Shown: positions 9,377-18,749, counted from the stretch's first letter. The stretch: 64,000 bases of DNA from an uncultured Cytophagales bacterium (GCA_913057175.1 CAJXNP010000011.1:186001-250000), one strand, 5' to 3'. Translations and numbers: made by a program. The notes: a model not told the origin generated them from the sequence alone.

Positions 9377-9432
9377 GATATGGTGATATGCTGATTTGAC
9401 GATTTGACGATTTGCTGATATGCTGATTGTGG
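9377..9432. repeat. Octamer tandem repeat
   Basis: Seven consecutive 8-base units run from 9377: GATATGGT, GATATGCT, GATTTGAC, GATTTGAC, GATTTGCT, GATATGCT and a decayed GATTGTGG. It lies just upstream of the DUF1080 gene. The function is unknown; it looks like a slippage-prone microsatellite. Confidence 0.8.
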
Positions 9433-9488
9433 GAATGAATAATATTTTAACAAGCCCATTACAAAATTGACCAATGACCAGTAACAAT

Positions 9489-9524
9489 TAACCCAATCAA
9501 CCAATCAACTCAATAACAAAATCA
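9489..9524. repeat. 36-bp direct repeat, copy 1
   Basis: A 36-base segment beginning TAACCCAATCAACCAATC is repeated exactly at 9630-9665. Both copies are preceded by loosely similar ATGACCAGTAAC-like words. It is AC-rich and of low complexity, between the malic enzyme gene end and the DUF1080 gene. Confidence 0.85.
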
Positions 9525-9629
9525 CAGGGAACAGAGAATGCCAGTGAAAAAACGATTGTTGAAAAGTGACAAAGTATCTCTCAAAATTGATCAATGGCTA
9601 ATGACCAATAACCAGTGTCCAGCAACAAG

Positions 9630-9665
9630 TAACCCAATCAACCAATCAACTCAATAACAAAATCA
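9630..9665. repeat. 36-bp direct repeat, copy 2
   Basis: Identical to 9489-9524, 141 bases apart in start position. The upstream flank (about 9600-9629) carries further AATGACCAATAACCAG-type words, suggesting an eroded minisatellite. Confidence 0.85.
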
Positions 9666-9716
9666 ACAATTTACTTTTTACTTCCACCACCGAATACCGT
9701 TCGCCGATCACATTCC

Positions 9717-12002
9717 CTAACCTTTACTCACCACCCTCTTTCCTTTCTGCGCCTCCAATACAGCAATAGTTACCATATTCACAATTTCCCGGACAGAGCA
9801 ACCAAGTTGTAAGATATGAACAGGCTTATTCAATCCGAGGAGAATAGGCCCGATGGCCTCAGCATCACCCATCTCCTGAATGAGCTTGTAAGCAATATTT
9901 CCAGAAGCCAGGTCAGGAAAGATGAGCGTGTTGGCTTTTTTGCCAATTAATGTGGAAAAAGGAAAGTGCTCTTCCAGCAGGTCTTCATTCAAAGCGAAAT
10001 TTGCCTGCAAATCGCCATCTACAACAAAATTTGGGTGATCCCTGTGAAGAATACTAACAGCATCGCGAACCTTGTTCGGCAGGTCACCTTCCACCGATCC
10101 GAAATTGGAATATGACAAAAGGGCAATTTTCGGCACAACATTATATTGTTTTACCGCCTTCGCGACCAATACCGTTATATCAACCAATTCCTGAGCTGTC
10201 GGATTTACGTTGATTGTCGTATCCGCAAAAAAGAACGGGCCTTGTTTGGTCAGCATCAGGTACATTCCCGCAACTTTGCTAACCCCTTTCTGAACTCCAA
10301 TGATCTGAAGGGCCGGACGAATGGCATCAGAGTATTTCCTGGTAATCCCTGAAATCATGGCATCCGCTTTTCCGGTTTCTACCATCATGGCCCCAAAGTG
10401 GTTCCGTTCATGCATGACTTTGCGGGATTCATACAACGTATATCCTCTCCTTTTTCGCTTTTCAAATAATTTATTTGCATAATCATGCCGAATTTCCTGC
10501 ATATCCTTGTTTCGTGGATCAATGATCTCTACATCCTCCAGTTCAAGATTATATTCGTCTACCAGTCGCTGGATGCGACTCACATCACCCAGCAAAATTG
10601 GCTCGGCAATTCCTTCATCCCGAACGACCTGGGCAGCTTTTAATATCTTATAATTGTCAGCTTCCACAAACACTACCCGTTTTGGATTCTGCTTCGCTTT
10701 TTCCGTAATAGACCGTATCAACTCATGATCCAGACCTAACCGATTGATCAGATCATGGGTATATTTTTCCCAATCTGTTATTTTATTCTTGGCCACTCCC
10801 GAATCTATGGCTGCTTTGGCGACAGCCGGAGAAACTGCATAGATCAACCGTGGGTCATTGGGTTTGGGAATAATATAATCCTTTCCGAATGTCAGGTTTT
10901 TCGATCCATAAGCAAGATTCACGATATCGGGAACCGGTTCCTTGGCAAGTTCAGCAATCGCGTAGACGGCTGCCAATTTCATTTCCTCATTTATCTTGGT
11001 GGATCGCACATCCAACGCGCCTCTGAATATATAAGGGAAACCCAGGACATTATTTACCTGGTTGGGATGGTCGCTTCTGCCAGTGGCCATGATGATGTCC
11101 TTCCTGGCTGCCATCGCATCTTTGTAGGAAATCTCAGGATCGGGATTTGCAAGTGCAAATACGATCGGATTATCTGCCATGCTTTTCACCATGGCCTTGC
11201 TGATCACGTTTCCCTTTGACAATCCAACAAACACATCCACTCCCTTCATCGCATCCTCCAAGGTTTTAATATTGGTCTTTGCAGCAAAAAACTGTTTATA
11301 ATCCACCAGGTCTGGTCTATCAGTTGAAATAACCCCTTTGCTATCCAGAATAAGCACATTCTCTTTTTTTACCCCCATGGCCAGGTACAAATGTGCACAG
11401 GAAATAGCCGAAGCTCCGGCACCATTAATCACCATTTTTACTTTCGAAATATCCTTCCCGGCTATCTCACAGGCGTTGATCAGGGCAGCAGCAGAAATGA
11501 TGGCTGTACCATGCTGATCATCGTGCATGACTGGGATATCCAATTCAGCTTTGAGCCGCCGCTCAATCTCAAAGCACTCCGGGGCTTTGATATCCTCAAG
11601 ATTAATCCCTCCGAAAGTAGGTGAAATAGCCTTAACGGTGCTAATAAACTGATTGACATCACTGGCATCCACCTCGATATCAAAAACATCAATATCCGCA
11701 TAGATCTTGAAAAGCATTCCCTTTCCTTCCATCACGGGCTTTGAAGCCAGCGGACCGATATCTCCCAATCCCAAAACGGCGGTTCCATTTGAAATTACTG
11801 CGACAAGATTGCCCTTGGCGGTGTATTTATAGGCGTTTTCACTTTGCTTTTCAATCTCCAGACAGGGCAATGCGACCCCCGGCGAATAGGCTAATGATAG
11901 GTCACGTTGTGTGCTATGCGGTTTGGTAGGTACAACCTCGATTTTTCCGGGCTTGCCATGTGAATGATAATTTAAGGCCTCCTCCTTTTGATGCTTTGCC
12001 AT
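9717..12002 (-). CDS. maeB: NADP-dependent malic enzyme fused to a phosphotransacetylase domain
   Basis: A 761-residue fusion of the MaeB type. Residues 1-430 are malic enzyme: the [12 protein letters not shown] segment with the catalytic tyrosine, the [12 protein letters not shown] loop, metal-binding [19 protein letters not shown], and the Rossmann segment [11 protein letters not shown]. Residues 435-761 match phosphate acetyltransferase ([47 protein letters not shown]). It decarboxylates malate to pyruvate with NADP; in characterised MaeB proteins the PTA-like domain is regulatory, binding acetyl-CoA, rather than catalytic. The length is as expected for the family. It is a single gene with a 510-base non-coding stretch upstream of its start. 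Confidence 0.96.
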   Translation of the reverse strand: MAKHQKEEALNYHSHGKPGKIEVVPTKPHSTQRDLSLAYSPGVALPCLEIEKQSENAYKYTAKGNLVAVISNGTAVLGLGDIGPLASKPVMEGKGMLFKIYADIDVFDIEVDASDVNQFISTVKAISPTFGGINLEDIKAPECFEIERRLKAELDIPVMHDDQHGTAIISAAALINACEIAGKDISKVKMVINGAGASAISCAHLYLAMGVKKENVLILDSKGVISTDRPDLVDYKQFFAAKTNIKTLEDAMKGVDVFVGLSKGNVISKAMVKSMADNPIVFALANPDPEISYKDAMAARKDIIMATGRSDHPNQVNNVLGFPYIFRGALDVRSTKINEEMKLAAVYAIAELAKEPVPDIVNLAYGSKNLTFGKDYIIPKPNDPRLIYAVSPAVAKAAIDSGVAKNKITDWEKYTHDLINRLGLDHELIRSITEKAKQNPKRVVFVEADNYKILKAAQVVRDEGIAEPILLGDVSRIQRLVDEYNLELEDVEIIDPRNKDMQEIRHDYANKLFEKRKRRGYTLYESRKVMHERNHFGAMMVETGKADAMISGITRKYSDAIRPALQIIGVQKGVSKVAGMYLMLTKQGPFFFADTTINVNPTAQELVDITVLVAKAVKQYNVVPKIALLSYSNFGSVEGDLPNKVRDAVSILHRDHPNFVVDGDLQANFALNEDLLEEHFPFSTLIGKKANTLIFPDLASGNIAYKLIQEMGDAEAIGPILLGLNKPVHILQLGCSVREIVNMVTIAVLEAQKGKRVVSKG

Positions 12003-12513
12003 TTGTTTTAGTCAGTTTCAGTGGAAGCATCGAATATCTCGGTTCAAAAGTTTATTTGCAACTTGAAAGGGAAATGAATTGAGGGAAATTGGGAATAGCA
12101 GGCGATTTAAAAAAGGATATTGGATGAAAACAGGTCAGAGGTTTGATAAATGTGGGTGAGTTGAGTTTGTTGCTTAATTTAGTTTCATTACAACGGTAAT
12201 GTATAAATGCAGTAGCGGATTAAAAATCGTTGCTTTTTAAAATCGGAAAGATATTGGATAAAAAACATAAACGGTTCAAGTTTGCACCTGAAACGCTATT
12301 TCATTTATGTAAATGTTGTTTGCTGGATTTGTATCGATTTGTCGGTGTGTCAGCTTTAAAAATTTCAAGATAATTTCTTAAAAAAGTAAGCTATTTAAGA
12401 TTTTCTCCAAAAACTTCCTTCTAAGGAGCTGCCACGGTGGTATGATCAGCTTCTTTTGTTACATCACATTCACGATAGTTTGCCTGTCCGATGTTTTCCT
12501 GAATTTGTTCCAA
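12003..12513. other. Non-coding stretch upstream of maeB
   Basis: About 510 bases with no convincing intact gene. The part near 12003-12060 should hold the maeB promoter, though I see no clear TAnnTTTG box. The far end (12421-12513) contains a short coding-like relic described separately. The rest is AT-rich without recognisable structure. Confidence 0.6.
12421..12513 (-). pseudogene. Possible relic of a short-chain dehydrogenase
   Basis: Immediately after the stop codon of the 12514 gene, the same reading frame continues for 30 codons containing ANYRECDVTKEADHTTV before a TAG. The word CDVTKEAD, after an A/N-Y/I stretch, resembles the third strand of short-chain dehydrogenases (xxCDVTKxxD). 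No start, Rossmann glycine motif or YxxxK can be seen nearby, so if real it is only a remnant. Chance read-through is an alternative. Confidence 0.25.
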
Positions 12514-13266
12514 TTAGGATTTAGAAATGACACCCTTACCAAAAGAATATGTCAGGATTAAGTTCCATAAAAAGTCTTTTCCAGGAATGCTGCTTGAGAT
12601 CTTCTTGTTCATTACGGAAGAAAGTGACAAAGGGAAATTACTTTTAGAAAGCTTGAATGCTGACGCCACATAATACCCTTCACCAAAGTCAAAAGAAGAG
12701 AGATAAAAAACTTGCGGAGATATCTCAAACTCAATCGATCTGGATAATTTGATGTTACTGAAATGGGCGGTAAGCGCTAAAAAGTGCTGGAGTTCATTCG
12801 TGCCAATGTCGTAGCCCTTCGCAATCATATATTGCATTCCGACCATGATCTTGTCAGAAATTTCATACATAGGGACCAGTTCCCAAACTAAATAGCGTTC
12901 TGTTTTGATGACTTCATTGTTTGCTGAATCCAGCATCATCACAAAGTTCAGACCCAGATGCCCACTGGCACGCAGCTTAAACTTGTCTTCCTCGATCAAT
13001 TGATACCGCAACCAGTACACCTGATACCAGGGTCGACCTTCTTCCAGGGAAAAGGTTAATTCCGGTTCAAAGCTAAACCGTCCTTTTTCCAATGAAAGAT
13101 TAAAGATGGCCGCAGGCTGTTCCAGCGAAAAATTGGGAATGAATGAAATACCGTTATTGGTAATGCCAGCTTTGCCGGCGATTTGCGTTGTATTGCTTTC
13201 CTCTGATTGTGAACAAACATTTAAAGCATAAAAAAGGATACAAATTAGGAGGACGGTATTTTTCAT
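12514..13266 (-). CDS. Putative outer membrane beta-barrel protein
   Basis: A 250-residue protein with a signal peptide (MKNTVLLICILFYALNVCSQS). The mature part is a run of amphipathic strands with alternating aromatic residues and short turns (for example WYQVYWLRYQL, YVASAFKLS, and a final LWNLILTYSFGKG), the pattern of a small outer-membrane beta-barrel. I recognise no named family. It lies downstream of the alpha/beta hydrolase gene (71-base gap) on the same strand. Its function cannot be assigned. Confidence 0.6.
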   Translation of the reverse strand: MKNTVLLICILFYALNVCSQSEESNTTQIAGKAGITNNGISFIPNFSLEQPAAIFNLSLEKGRFSFEPELTFSLEEGRPWYQVYWLRYQLIEEDKFKLRASGHLGLNFVMMLDSANNEVIKTERYLVWELVPMYEISDKIMVGMQYMIAKGYDIGTNELQHFLALTAHFSNIKLSRSIEFEISPQVFYLSSFDFGEGYYVASAFKLSKSNFPLSLSSVMNKKISSSIPGKDFLWNLILTYSFGKGVISKS

Positions 13267-13337
13267 GACGGAAATATAATTTTTGGATTCAGCCCAATGA
13301 ATTAAATAAACAGTGCGATGCTGGTCATCATTAAGAT

Positions 13338-14396
13338 CTAATTCGATAGCACAACGCTTGCCCTCAGACTTTCTTTAAAGAATCTTTCCAGTTTGTCGAA
13401 AGGGATTTTATCCATTTGGTCATACAAATCGGTATGAACCCCACCTGGAATAATCATCAATTCCTTGGGTTCGGCTGCTGCATTGTATGCATCTTCACTA
13501 AAGTATTTAGAGTGGGCATTTTCTCCTGCGATTAAAAGCATCGGTCTCGGTGATATTTCCCGGATGTAGGTGAGGATTGGCATATTCATAAAAGACAAAG
13601 AGTTTGTCGCTGTCCAGGCACCATTGGAATTTAATGAACGTTCATGAAAACCTCTTTTAGTCTTATAGTAATCATAATATTCTTTCACAAATTGGGGCGA
13701 TTCATCGCTGGTCTGTCCCAATCCATTTTCAGGATATTTGGGTGTTCCGTTCTGTGCATCTTCCCAACGTTGCAAGCTCATTTTTTCTAACATTTTAGTG
13801 CGCTGCTCAGGTGTCGTAGAGCCGAAATATCCCTCAGCGTTCACCCGTGACATATCATACATACTGGTAGTGGCCACCGCTTTCACACGTTTATCAACCG
13901 CGGTAGCGTTTAGGGCAAAACCGCCAAAACCACAAATTCCGATAATGCCGAGTTTAGTTCGGTCAACTTTTTCGTGAAGGCCAAGGAAGTCAATAGCAGC
14001 ACTGAAATCTTCGGTATTGATGTCAGGTGATGCTACATTACGGGGTTCGCCACCACTTTCTCCCGTGTAAGATGGGTCAAATGCCAAGGCCACAAATCCA
14101 CGTTCTGCCATTTGATTTGCGTACAATCCCGAAGATTGTTCTTTTACCGCTCCAAAAGGCCCGCTGATAGCCAAAGCAGGTAAATTATTTCCACCGTTTT
14201 TAGGAAGATATAAATCGCCGGTAAGTTCAATTCCGTACCGGTTTTTGAAGGTTACTTTTTGACGAGTAACTTTATCACTTAACTGAAAAGTGTATTCATC
14301 TTTCTTTCTCATTTCTAAATTATTTTGGTCATTTTGACTTAATGCCTGTCCACCAATGAACAGGGCCATCATAATAATGCTTAACTTTTTCATCAC
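13338..14396 (-). CDS. Secreted alpha/beta hydrolase (YcjY-like)
   Basis: A 352-residue exported hydrolase (signal residues 1-20, ending ALSQ). The core fold is visible: strand ALAISGPFG with the oxyanion region, FDPSYTGESGG, the nucleophile elbow GICGFGG with C155 in place of the usual serine, and a late histidine in PGGVHTDLYDQ. Cysteine at the elbow is known from dienelactone-hydrolase-type enzymes, and the GIC motif is typical of this COG1073-like group. The substrate is unknown. The cupin lipoprotein and a carboxylesterase lie 28 and about 570 bases upstream on the same strand, so the three probably form an operon acting on an ester or lactone compound. Confidence 0.85.
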   Translation of the reverse strand: MMKKLSIIMMALFIGGQALSQNDQNNLEMRKKDEYTFQLSDKVTRQKVTFKNRYGIELTGDLYLPKNGGNNLPALAISGPFGAVKEQSSGLYANQMAERGFVALAFDPSYTGESGGEPRNVASPDINTEDFSAAIDFLGLHEKVDRTKLGIIGICGFGGFALNATAVDKRVKAVATTSMYDMSRVNAEGYFGSTTPEQRTKMLEKMSLQRWEDAQNGTPKYPENGLGQTSDESPQFVKEYYDYYKTKRGFHERSLNSNGAWTATNSLSFMNMPILTYIREISPRPMLLIAGENAHSKYFSEDAYNAAAEPKELMIIPGGVHTDLYDQMDKIPFDKLERFFKESLRASVVLSN

Positions 14397-14424
14397 TTTT
14401 TATTTTTAAAATACTGTTCATCGG

Positions 14425-14928
14425 TCACAGCTTCCTGCCAATCAACAATACCTTTTCTGTATTGGGAACAATATAAAGTTGTTGTAAACCTACCTCTGGA
14501 CTTGCGCCGTGCCAGTGCCTTACATTGGGTGGGCATTTAACTACATCTCCTCTTTTGATCGTTTCGATAGGTTGTCCTTCAATTTGATGATAGCCCACTC
14601 CGTCTGTTATAATCAATATCTGACCGGCAGGGTGAGAGTGCCAATTACTCCTTGCGCCGGGTTCAAAATATACATTGCCCACTGCTGTGGTAAAAACGGA
14701 ATCAACATCAACCAATCCAATATTGTAGGAGTTTCCCGTAAAATAATCTGCTGAACCTTTTTCTCCTTTCGGAAAAATAGCTTCCAATTCATTTTTGTCT
14801 GTTTTCATAATTTCTTGTTTTTTTTCTGTGTTTGAATTGCAAGCCGTTATCAGAAACAGACTTCCTGTAAGTATTGCAATCATTTTGATGCCCTTGTACA
14901 TATCTGTTAATTTATTATTCCAATTCAA
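14425..14928 (-). CDS. Cupin-domain lipoprotein
   Basis: The protein has a lipoprotein signal (MIAILTGSLFLITAC) whose best start is an internal ATG at 14883 or 14901; the longest frame starts at 14928. The mature part is a single small cupin: first motif SNWHSHPAGQILII with two histidines and a glutamine as metal ligands, and second motif PPNVRHWHGASPE with a further histidine. Close relatives are annotated as quercetin-dioxygenase-like or carboxymuconolactone-associated cupins. It sits between two esterase-type genes with 28 and 36-base gaps, and is likely co-expressed with them in the periplasm. Confidence 0.85.
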   Translation of the reverse strand: MNWNNKLTDMYKGIKMIAILTGSLFLITACNSNTEKKQEIMKTDKNELEAIFPKGEKGSADYFTGNSYNIGLVDVDSVFTTAVGNVYFEPGARSNWHSHPAGQILIITDGVGYHQIEGQPIETIKRGDVVKCPPNVRHWHGASPEVGLQQLYIVPNTEKVLLIGRKL

Positions 14929-14964
14929 TGGTTTAATTTTATCTGGAACACCACCTACATCTGC

Positions 14965-16572
14965 TTATTTCCTTCCTTCTGCGGCTTTACCTACAGCATC
15001 CAATTGTTCTTTCATTGGGTCGGGGCCGGAATAAATACTACCGTCAGGAAGAAAATCGAGAATTAAATCGGTCGATTTTGAATATTTAGGCCAGGTTTTC
15101 AATCCATCACTATTGGGATTGCCGGTTTTTGCGAAATTCGTCCAGTACGACAGCATCATATTCGCTACGTTCTGATCTTCAGCTGTTACGTCTGTTCCAT
15201 AACGGGATTCAAGCGTGTTAAACAAAAAATGTACTTCTGCAAAATGAGGGGTTCCGTATTGCCAGCGGTCTTTCATCGATTCTTTTATATAGGAAAAACG
15301 GTAATGGTAAACCGGTAAATCCTGGGCAGCAAACATAGAAGCCACAAAACGGGCAGGTTCAATCATAAACCATGCTGAGCCTGATTTGTAGGCAAGTTCG
15401 TCAACATTCATTTTATTGTCGGGATTAAAAGCACGTAAAACGTCCTGTTGGTATGGAGCAAACCGGGCAACAGCCAATTCCATGGTTGTCCCAACACCAT
15501 CAATCCGGCCTGCGACAATTGGCCCGGGCAAATCACCTCGGGTCGCTCCGGTCATTAATGGCACTTTATTGAAAGTTCCTTCCGTATAAGATTTATATTC
15601 CTGTTGAGTTAACACCTTGCCGTCAATCATTGGCCCACCCCATCTTACGTTTGTTACGTCGGGTTTCTCTGGTAAGCCTTCTGAAAAATCAATAAACTCT
15701 TCTGCTGGTAAAGCCCGAAGTAGGTTTAGTGCATTTTCGTTATTTCCTTCAATCCCTTTTGCTTTGGCAAAAGCTAATCCAAAAGATTCGGCGGAAGGAC
15801 GTCCAGGTTGGTCTTCACTGATCATACGCCCAGTCTGCACCCCGGTTGGGCCGCTTGATTGAGAAATTGCTTTATGAAAAAGACCGGCAGCCATTGGTGA
15901 TTGAAGCATGGCTTCTACAGAACCGCCACCTGCCGATTCTCCAAAATTTGTTACATTGTTCGGATCTCCGCCAAAAGCTGAAATATTTTCCTTTATCCAT
16001 TTTAAGGCAGCTATTTGATCCATTAGTCCGTAGTTTCCTTTTGGCTCGTCAGGAAATTCTTTTGAAAGTGCAGGATGGGCAAAGAAACCGAAGCGTCCAA
16101 CCCTGTAATTAAAACTTACAAAAACAATATCCTTGCTGGCAAGTGCATGTCCATTGTATTCAGGAAATGAACTGCCACCACCCAACCAAGCACCGCCATA
16201 TATCCATACCATTACCGGAAGCGGTTTTTCCGAAACTTTATCAGGCCGCCATACATTCAGGTACAGGCAATCTTCCGATGGAGCATTCATTCTGGCATTT
16301 GAACCGGGACGTATAGACTGCATACAGTTTGTGCCAAACTCATATGCAAATCTTATCCCAGACCATGATTCAGGAGCTTGTGGGGCACGCCAACGTAAGT
16401 CTCCTACCGGTGGTTTTGCAAATGGAATTCCTAGAAAAGAAGCAATACCTTTTGTTGTTTGCCCCCTTAAAGTACCCTGTTTAATTTTTACAGTATCGTC
16501 TGCATTTGCAGTTAAAGAAAGCAGAACAATTGCAATGCTAACAACTATCTTAAGTTTGCTCTTTATTTTCAT
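14965..16572 (-). CDS. Type B carboxylesterase, secreted
   Basis: A 535-residue esterase with a signal peptide ending TANA. It has the complete type B pattern: the GIPFAKPPVGDLRW start, the EDCLYLNVWRP cysteine segment, oxyanion hole YGGAW (125-129), nucleophile S213 in GESAGG, and a late histidine in GTPHFAEVHFLF. It hydrolyses carboxylic esters in the periplasm or outside the cell; the substrate is not predictable. The gene is the first of a probable three-gene run with the cupin and alpha/beta hydrolase genes. Its upstream flank holds a truncated acetyltransferase relic. Confidence 0.92.
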   Translation of the reverse strand: MKIKSKLKIVVSIAIVLLSLTANADDTVKIKQGTLRGQTTKGIASFLGIPFAKPPVGDLRWRAPQAPESWSGIRFAYEFGTNCMQSIRPGSNARMNAPSEDCLYLNVWRPDKVSEKPLPVMVWIYGGAWLGGGSSFPEYNGHALASKDIVFVSFNYRVGRFGFFAHPALSKEFPDEPKGNYGLMDQIAALKWIKENISAFGGDPNNVTNFGESAGGGSVEAMLQSPMAAGLFHKAISQSSGPTGVQTGRMISEDQPGRPSAESFGLAFAKAKGIEGNNENALNLLRALPAEEFIDFSEGLPEKPDVTNVRWGGPMIDGKVLTQQEYKSYTEGTFNKVPLMTGATRGDLPGPIVAGRIDGVGTTMELAVARFAPYQQDVLRAFNPDNKMNVDELAYKSGSAWFMIEPARFVASMFAAQDLPVYHYRFSYIKESMKDRWQYGTPHFAEVHFLFNTLESRYGTDVTAEDQNVANMMLSYWTNFAKTGNPNSDGLKTWPKYSKSTDLILDFLPDGSIYSGPDPMKEQLDAVGKAAEGRK

Positions 16573-16588
16573 TTTTTAATGCTTATCT

Positions 16589-16682
16589 CTAATTCAACTT
16601 CTTAATTACTTTGGCTGGAATTCCTCCTACAATTGTATTGTCAGGAACATCATTATAAACGACCGATCCTGCCGCGACCATC
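16589..16682 (-). pseudogene. 3' relic of a sugar O-acetyltransferase gene
   Basis: The minus strand encodes [18 protein letters not shown] then [11 protein letters not shown] and a stop, homologous to the last 29 residues of the intact acetyltransferase at 17250. The first part (16640-16680) is almost base-identical to the intact gene, while the last 45 bases are clearly diverged. Homology ends abruptly at about 16682 and there is no upstream coding part. This is a leftover of a second copy, probably from recombination between two related genes. Confidence 0.85.
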
Positions 16683-16781
16683 TACAATGTTGTTTTTTTG
16701 AATTATTTGCTTAGAATATCCTTTTAAAGGTCAAATACTAGCCGTCTTTTGTGATGAGAACATGGGCTACAACAAGCCAAA

Positions 16782-17237
16782 CTACTTTACTTCGGTGGCA
16801 TGCCAGAGCATCATTTTCCAGGTATCCTGCTCTTTAACCCACAATTCAGTAAATTCTACACGTATATCAATCTTCGTCCCTGAAGCATCTACCAAAATGC
16901 GACATATACCTGACACAACACCTGTACCGCCATGAACCCTAACTGTAATATCTTCTTCGTCAGTAATGGCTTGGTACTGTAGCCTGCGTGTTTCCAATGC
17001 TTCAATGAATTGTACTCTACTCTCCATAACCGCATTAGCGTGAGTGAACGTAAGGTCTTCAGTCATCATTGAAGCAACTGCATCAGCGTCGCCACTGAGT
17101 GTGGCAAGCCTCCGTTTCTCATGAGCAGCTAATACTTCTTGCTCAGCGTCATTTTTATTTTCCATAGTTGACTTTTTTTCATCGCAACCTGTAAGAAATA
17201 CATAAGCTGCAACAAGGATTATGAAATGAATTTTCAT
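16782..17237 (-). CDS. SnoaL/DUF4440-like lipoprotein
   Basis: A 151-residue protein with lipobox FLTGC (C18) and a cone-shaped NTF2-like domain in the mature part: an opening helix (EQEVLAAHEKRRLATLSGDADAV), the MMTEDLTFTHANAV strand, and a C-terminal FTELWVKEQDTWKMMLWHAT strand. This is the DUF4440/SnoaL-like arrangement. Such proteins bind small hydrophobic molecules or act as isomerases; no catalytic role can be assigned. It starts 12 bases after the acetyltransferase stop codon, so the two are an operon. Confidence 0.85.
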   Translation of the reverse strand: MKIHFIILVAAYVFLTGCDEKKSTMENKNDAEQEVLAAHEKRRLATLSGDADAVASMMTEDLTFTHANAVMESRVQFIEALETRRLQYQAITDEEDITVRVHGGTGVVSGICRILVDASGTKIDIRVEFTELWVKEQDTWKMMLWHATEVK

Positions 17238-17249
17238 AGTTTATTTATT

Positions 17250-17810
17250 CTAAATGGTTTTGATAATTTTTGCTGGGGTACCTCCAACAATGGTGTTGTC
17301 AGGAACATCATTGGAAACGACCGATCCTGCCGCGACCACCGAGTTTTCTCCAATCGTGACCCCTTGTAAAATGGTGGCATTGGCGCCAATCCAGGCGTTT
17401 CTTTTGATATGAATCGGCTTGGGTATAAGCGAATGCCTTTCTTCGGGTGAAATGGGATGTGCTTCACTAAGCAAGCTGACTTTCGGTGCTATCAGAACAT
17501 TGTCTTCGATGGTGATCCCGCCTAAATCGAGGAACACACAATTGAAATTTATAAATACGTTCTTCCCGATCTGCGTATGTTTTCCATAATTGATATACAA
17601 GGGAGTAAACACAGCTACACTTTCGTCAATTTCCGAAGCAGTTATCTGACTCAACAGATCCCTGATTGCAGTGGGGTCGGATGAATTGTTCATCTGCACC
17701 AACAATTTTTTTGTGACATACGAAGCCTCACGCATTTTAAAAGCTTGTGGATCGTCGGGCGGAATGGTTTCGCCTTTCCTTAACCTGTCGAAAATATCTG
17801 TTGATTCCAT
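17250..17810 (-). CDS. Sugar O-acetyltransferase (maltose/galactoside type)
   Basis: A 186-residue left-handed beta-helix acetyltransferase that moves an acetyl group from acetyl-CoA to a sugar hydroxyl. The N-terminal helical cap (MREASYVTKKLL region) and the hexapeptide repeats (NVFINFNCVFLD, GGITIEDNVLIAPKV, AWIGANATILQGVTIGENSVV) are complete, with catalytic H118 in LSEAHPI equivalent to H115 of LacA. It is transcribed away from the AraC regulator that starts 115 bases upstream, with shared operator-like repeats between them. A truncated second copy lies downstream at 16589. Confidence 0.93.
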   Translation of the reverse strand: MESTDIFDRLRKGETIPPDDPQAFKMREASYVTKKLLVQMNNSSDPTAIRDLLSQITASEIDESVAVFTPLYINYGKHTQIGKNVFINFNCVFLDLGGITIEDNVLIAPKVSLLSEAHPISPEERHSLIPKPIHIKRNAWIGANATILQGVTIGENSVVAAGSVVSNDVPDNTIVGGTPAKIIKTI

Positions 17811-17862
17811 CTTTGGAAAAATTTATATAACAAAGGTAAGTATCCTTTATGTTCCTTTTGTT

Positions 17863-17906
17863 ACACGTATTTCGTGAATAATGTCACATATCACGTATAT
17901 TTACGA
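17863..17906. promoter_or_regulatory. Candidate AraC operator repeats
   Basis: Two related words, ACACGTATTTCGTGA (17863-17877) and TCACGTATATTTACGA (17891-17906), lie 28 bases apart in the gap between the acetyltransferase and the AraC gene. CACGTAT is common to both, and the first also forms the inverted repeat CACG-N5-CGTG. Spaced direct repeats of this size suit an AraC-family dimer. Confidence 0.4.
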
Positions 17907-17924
17907 AAAAGCAATAGCACTAAA

Positions 17925-18749
17925 ATGGATAGAGAAAAGGAAAGTGTGATCTTGATTGAATCAACGGGAAATGTGCATTTTCCTGTCGACTTTTTACACC
18001 AATATCATACACACATCTACTGTCACAAGGGAAATATGGCATTTGTTTTTAACAATAGGCCTTATGCATGCAAAGCAGGGGAATTTGTCTTTTGGTTTGC
18101 AGAAAGCAAGCTGGCAGATTTAACATATTCAAAAAATTTTAAATCAACCGTATTATTAGTAGAAAAGGAGTTTCTGTTTGATAATATTCCCGACCAGAGC
18201 AGAGGCATTGATGCCACCTTACATTCTAAAGAATACCCAGTATTGCATTTAGGCGATAAAAGAGACAGACACCGGATCCTGTCAAATTTTCAACTTCTGT
18301 ACGATAAATCGCAACAGAAAGAGCACCTCTTTTATTATGAAGTGCTGAAATTACAAATGCGATTATTTCTTTTGGACATGTGGCACACTTTCGCCAATGA
18401 GATTGAACATAGAAAACGATCTGTGCAGAGTGGAACGCTTTATGAGCGTTTCGTGCAAATGGTCCATGAGCATTGCAAGAAAGAACGGGAAGTTCGGTTT
18501 TATGCACAGCAATTGCACATTACCCCCAAGTATCTGAATTATATTTGCAAGACTACTTCCGGTATTACCGCATCGGAATGGATCCAACGGTATGTCCGAG
18601 AACGCCTGGAGCTTCTGCTCCAAAACACACAATTAAACATTGCTGAAATAGCCGATACCATGGGTTTTTCCAGCCGGTCATTTTTCACTCGTTATGTAAA
18701 AAAAGTTTTAGGGATCACTCCGAGTGAATACCGGAATCGGTTGAGGTAA
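17925..18749 (+). CDS. AraC family transcriptional regulator
   Basis: A regulator of about 274 residues. The N-terminal part has a cupin-like sensing domain (HFPVDFLHQYHTHIYCHKGN) and the last 100 residues hold the two helix-turn-helix motifs (HITPKYLNYICKTTSG; LNIAEIADTMGFSSRSFFTRYVKKVLGITPSEYR). I prefer ATG 17925 to the GTG at 17874, because the longer start would run through the operator-like repeats. It is divergent from the acetyltransferase-SnoaL operon and probably controls it, and perhaps the secreted hydrolases further along; the inducer is unknown. Confidence 0.9.
   Translation: MDREKESVILIESTGNVHFPVDFLHQYHTHIYCHKGNMAFVFNNRPYACKAGEFVFWFAESKLADLTYSKNFKSTVLLVEKEFLFDNIPDQSRGIDATLHSKEYPVLHLGDKRDRHRILSNFQLLYDKSQQKEHLFYYEVLKLQMRLFLLDMWHTFANEIEHRKRSVQSGTLYERFVQMVHEHCKKEREVRFYAQQLHITPKYLNYICKTTSGITASEWIQRYVRERLELLLQNTQLNIAEIADTMGFSSRSFFTRYVKKVLGITPSEYRNRLR

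Noticed and set aside
9377-9665. CRISPR-like array
   Set aside because: Unit lengths are 8 bases and two 36-mers with one gap; there are no regular spacers and no cas genes.
10755-11219. Plus-strand open frame of 154 codons
   Set aside because: It lies entirely inside maeB on the other strand and its translation resembles no protein family.
16133-16579. Plus-strand open frame of 148 codons
   Set aside because: It is an antisense shadow of the type B carboxylesterase.
17874-17924. Longer AraC start at GTG
   Set aside because: It would add 17 residues read through operator-like repeats; the ATG at 17925 fits the family better.
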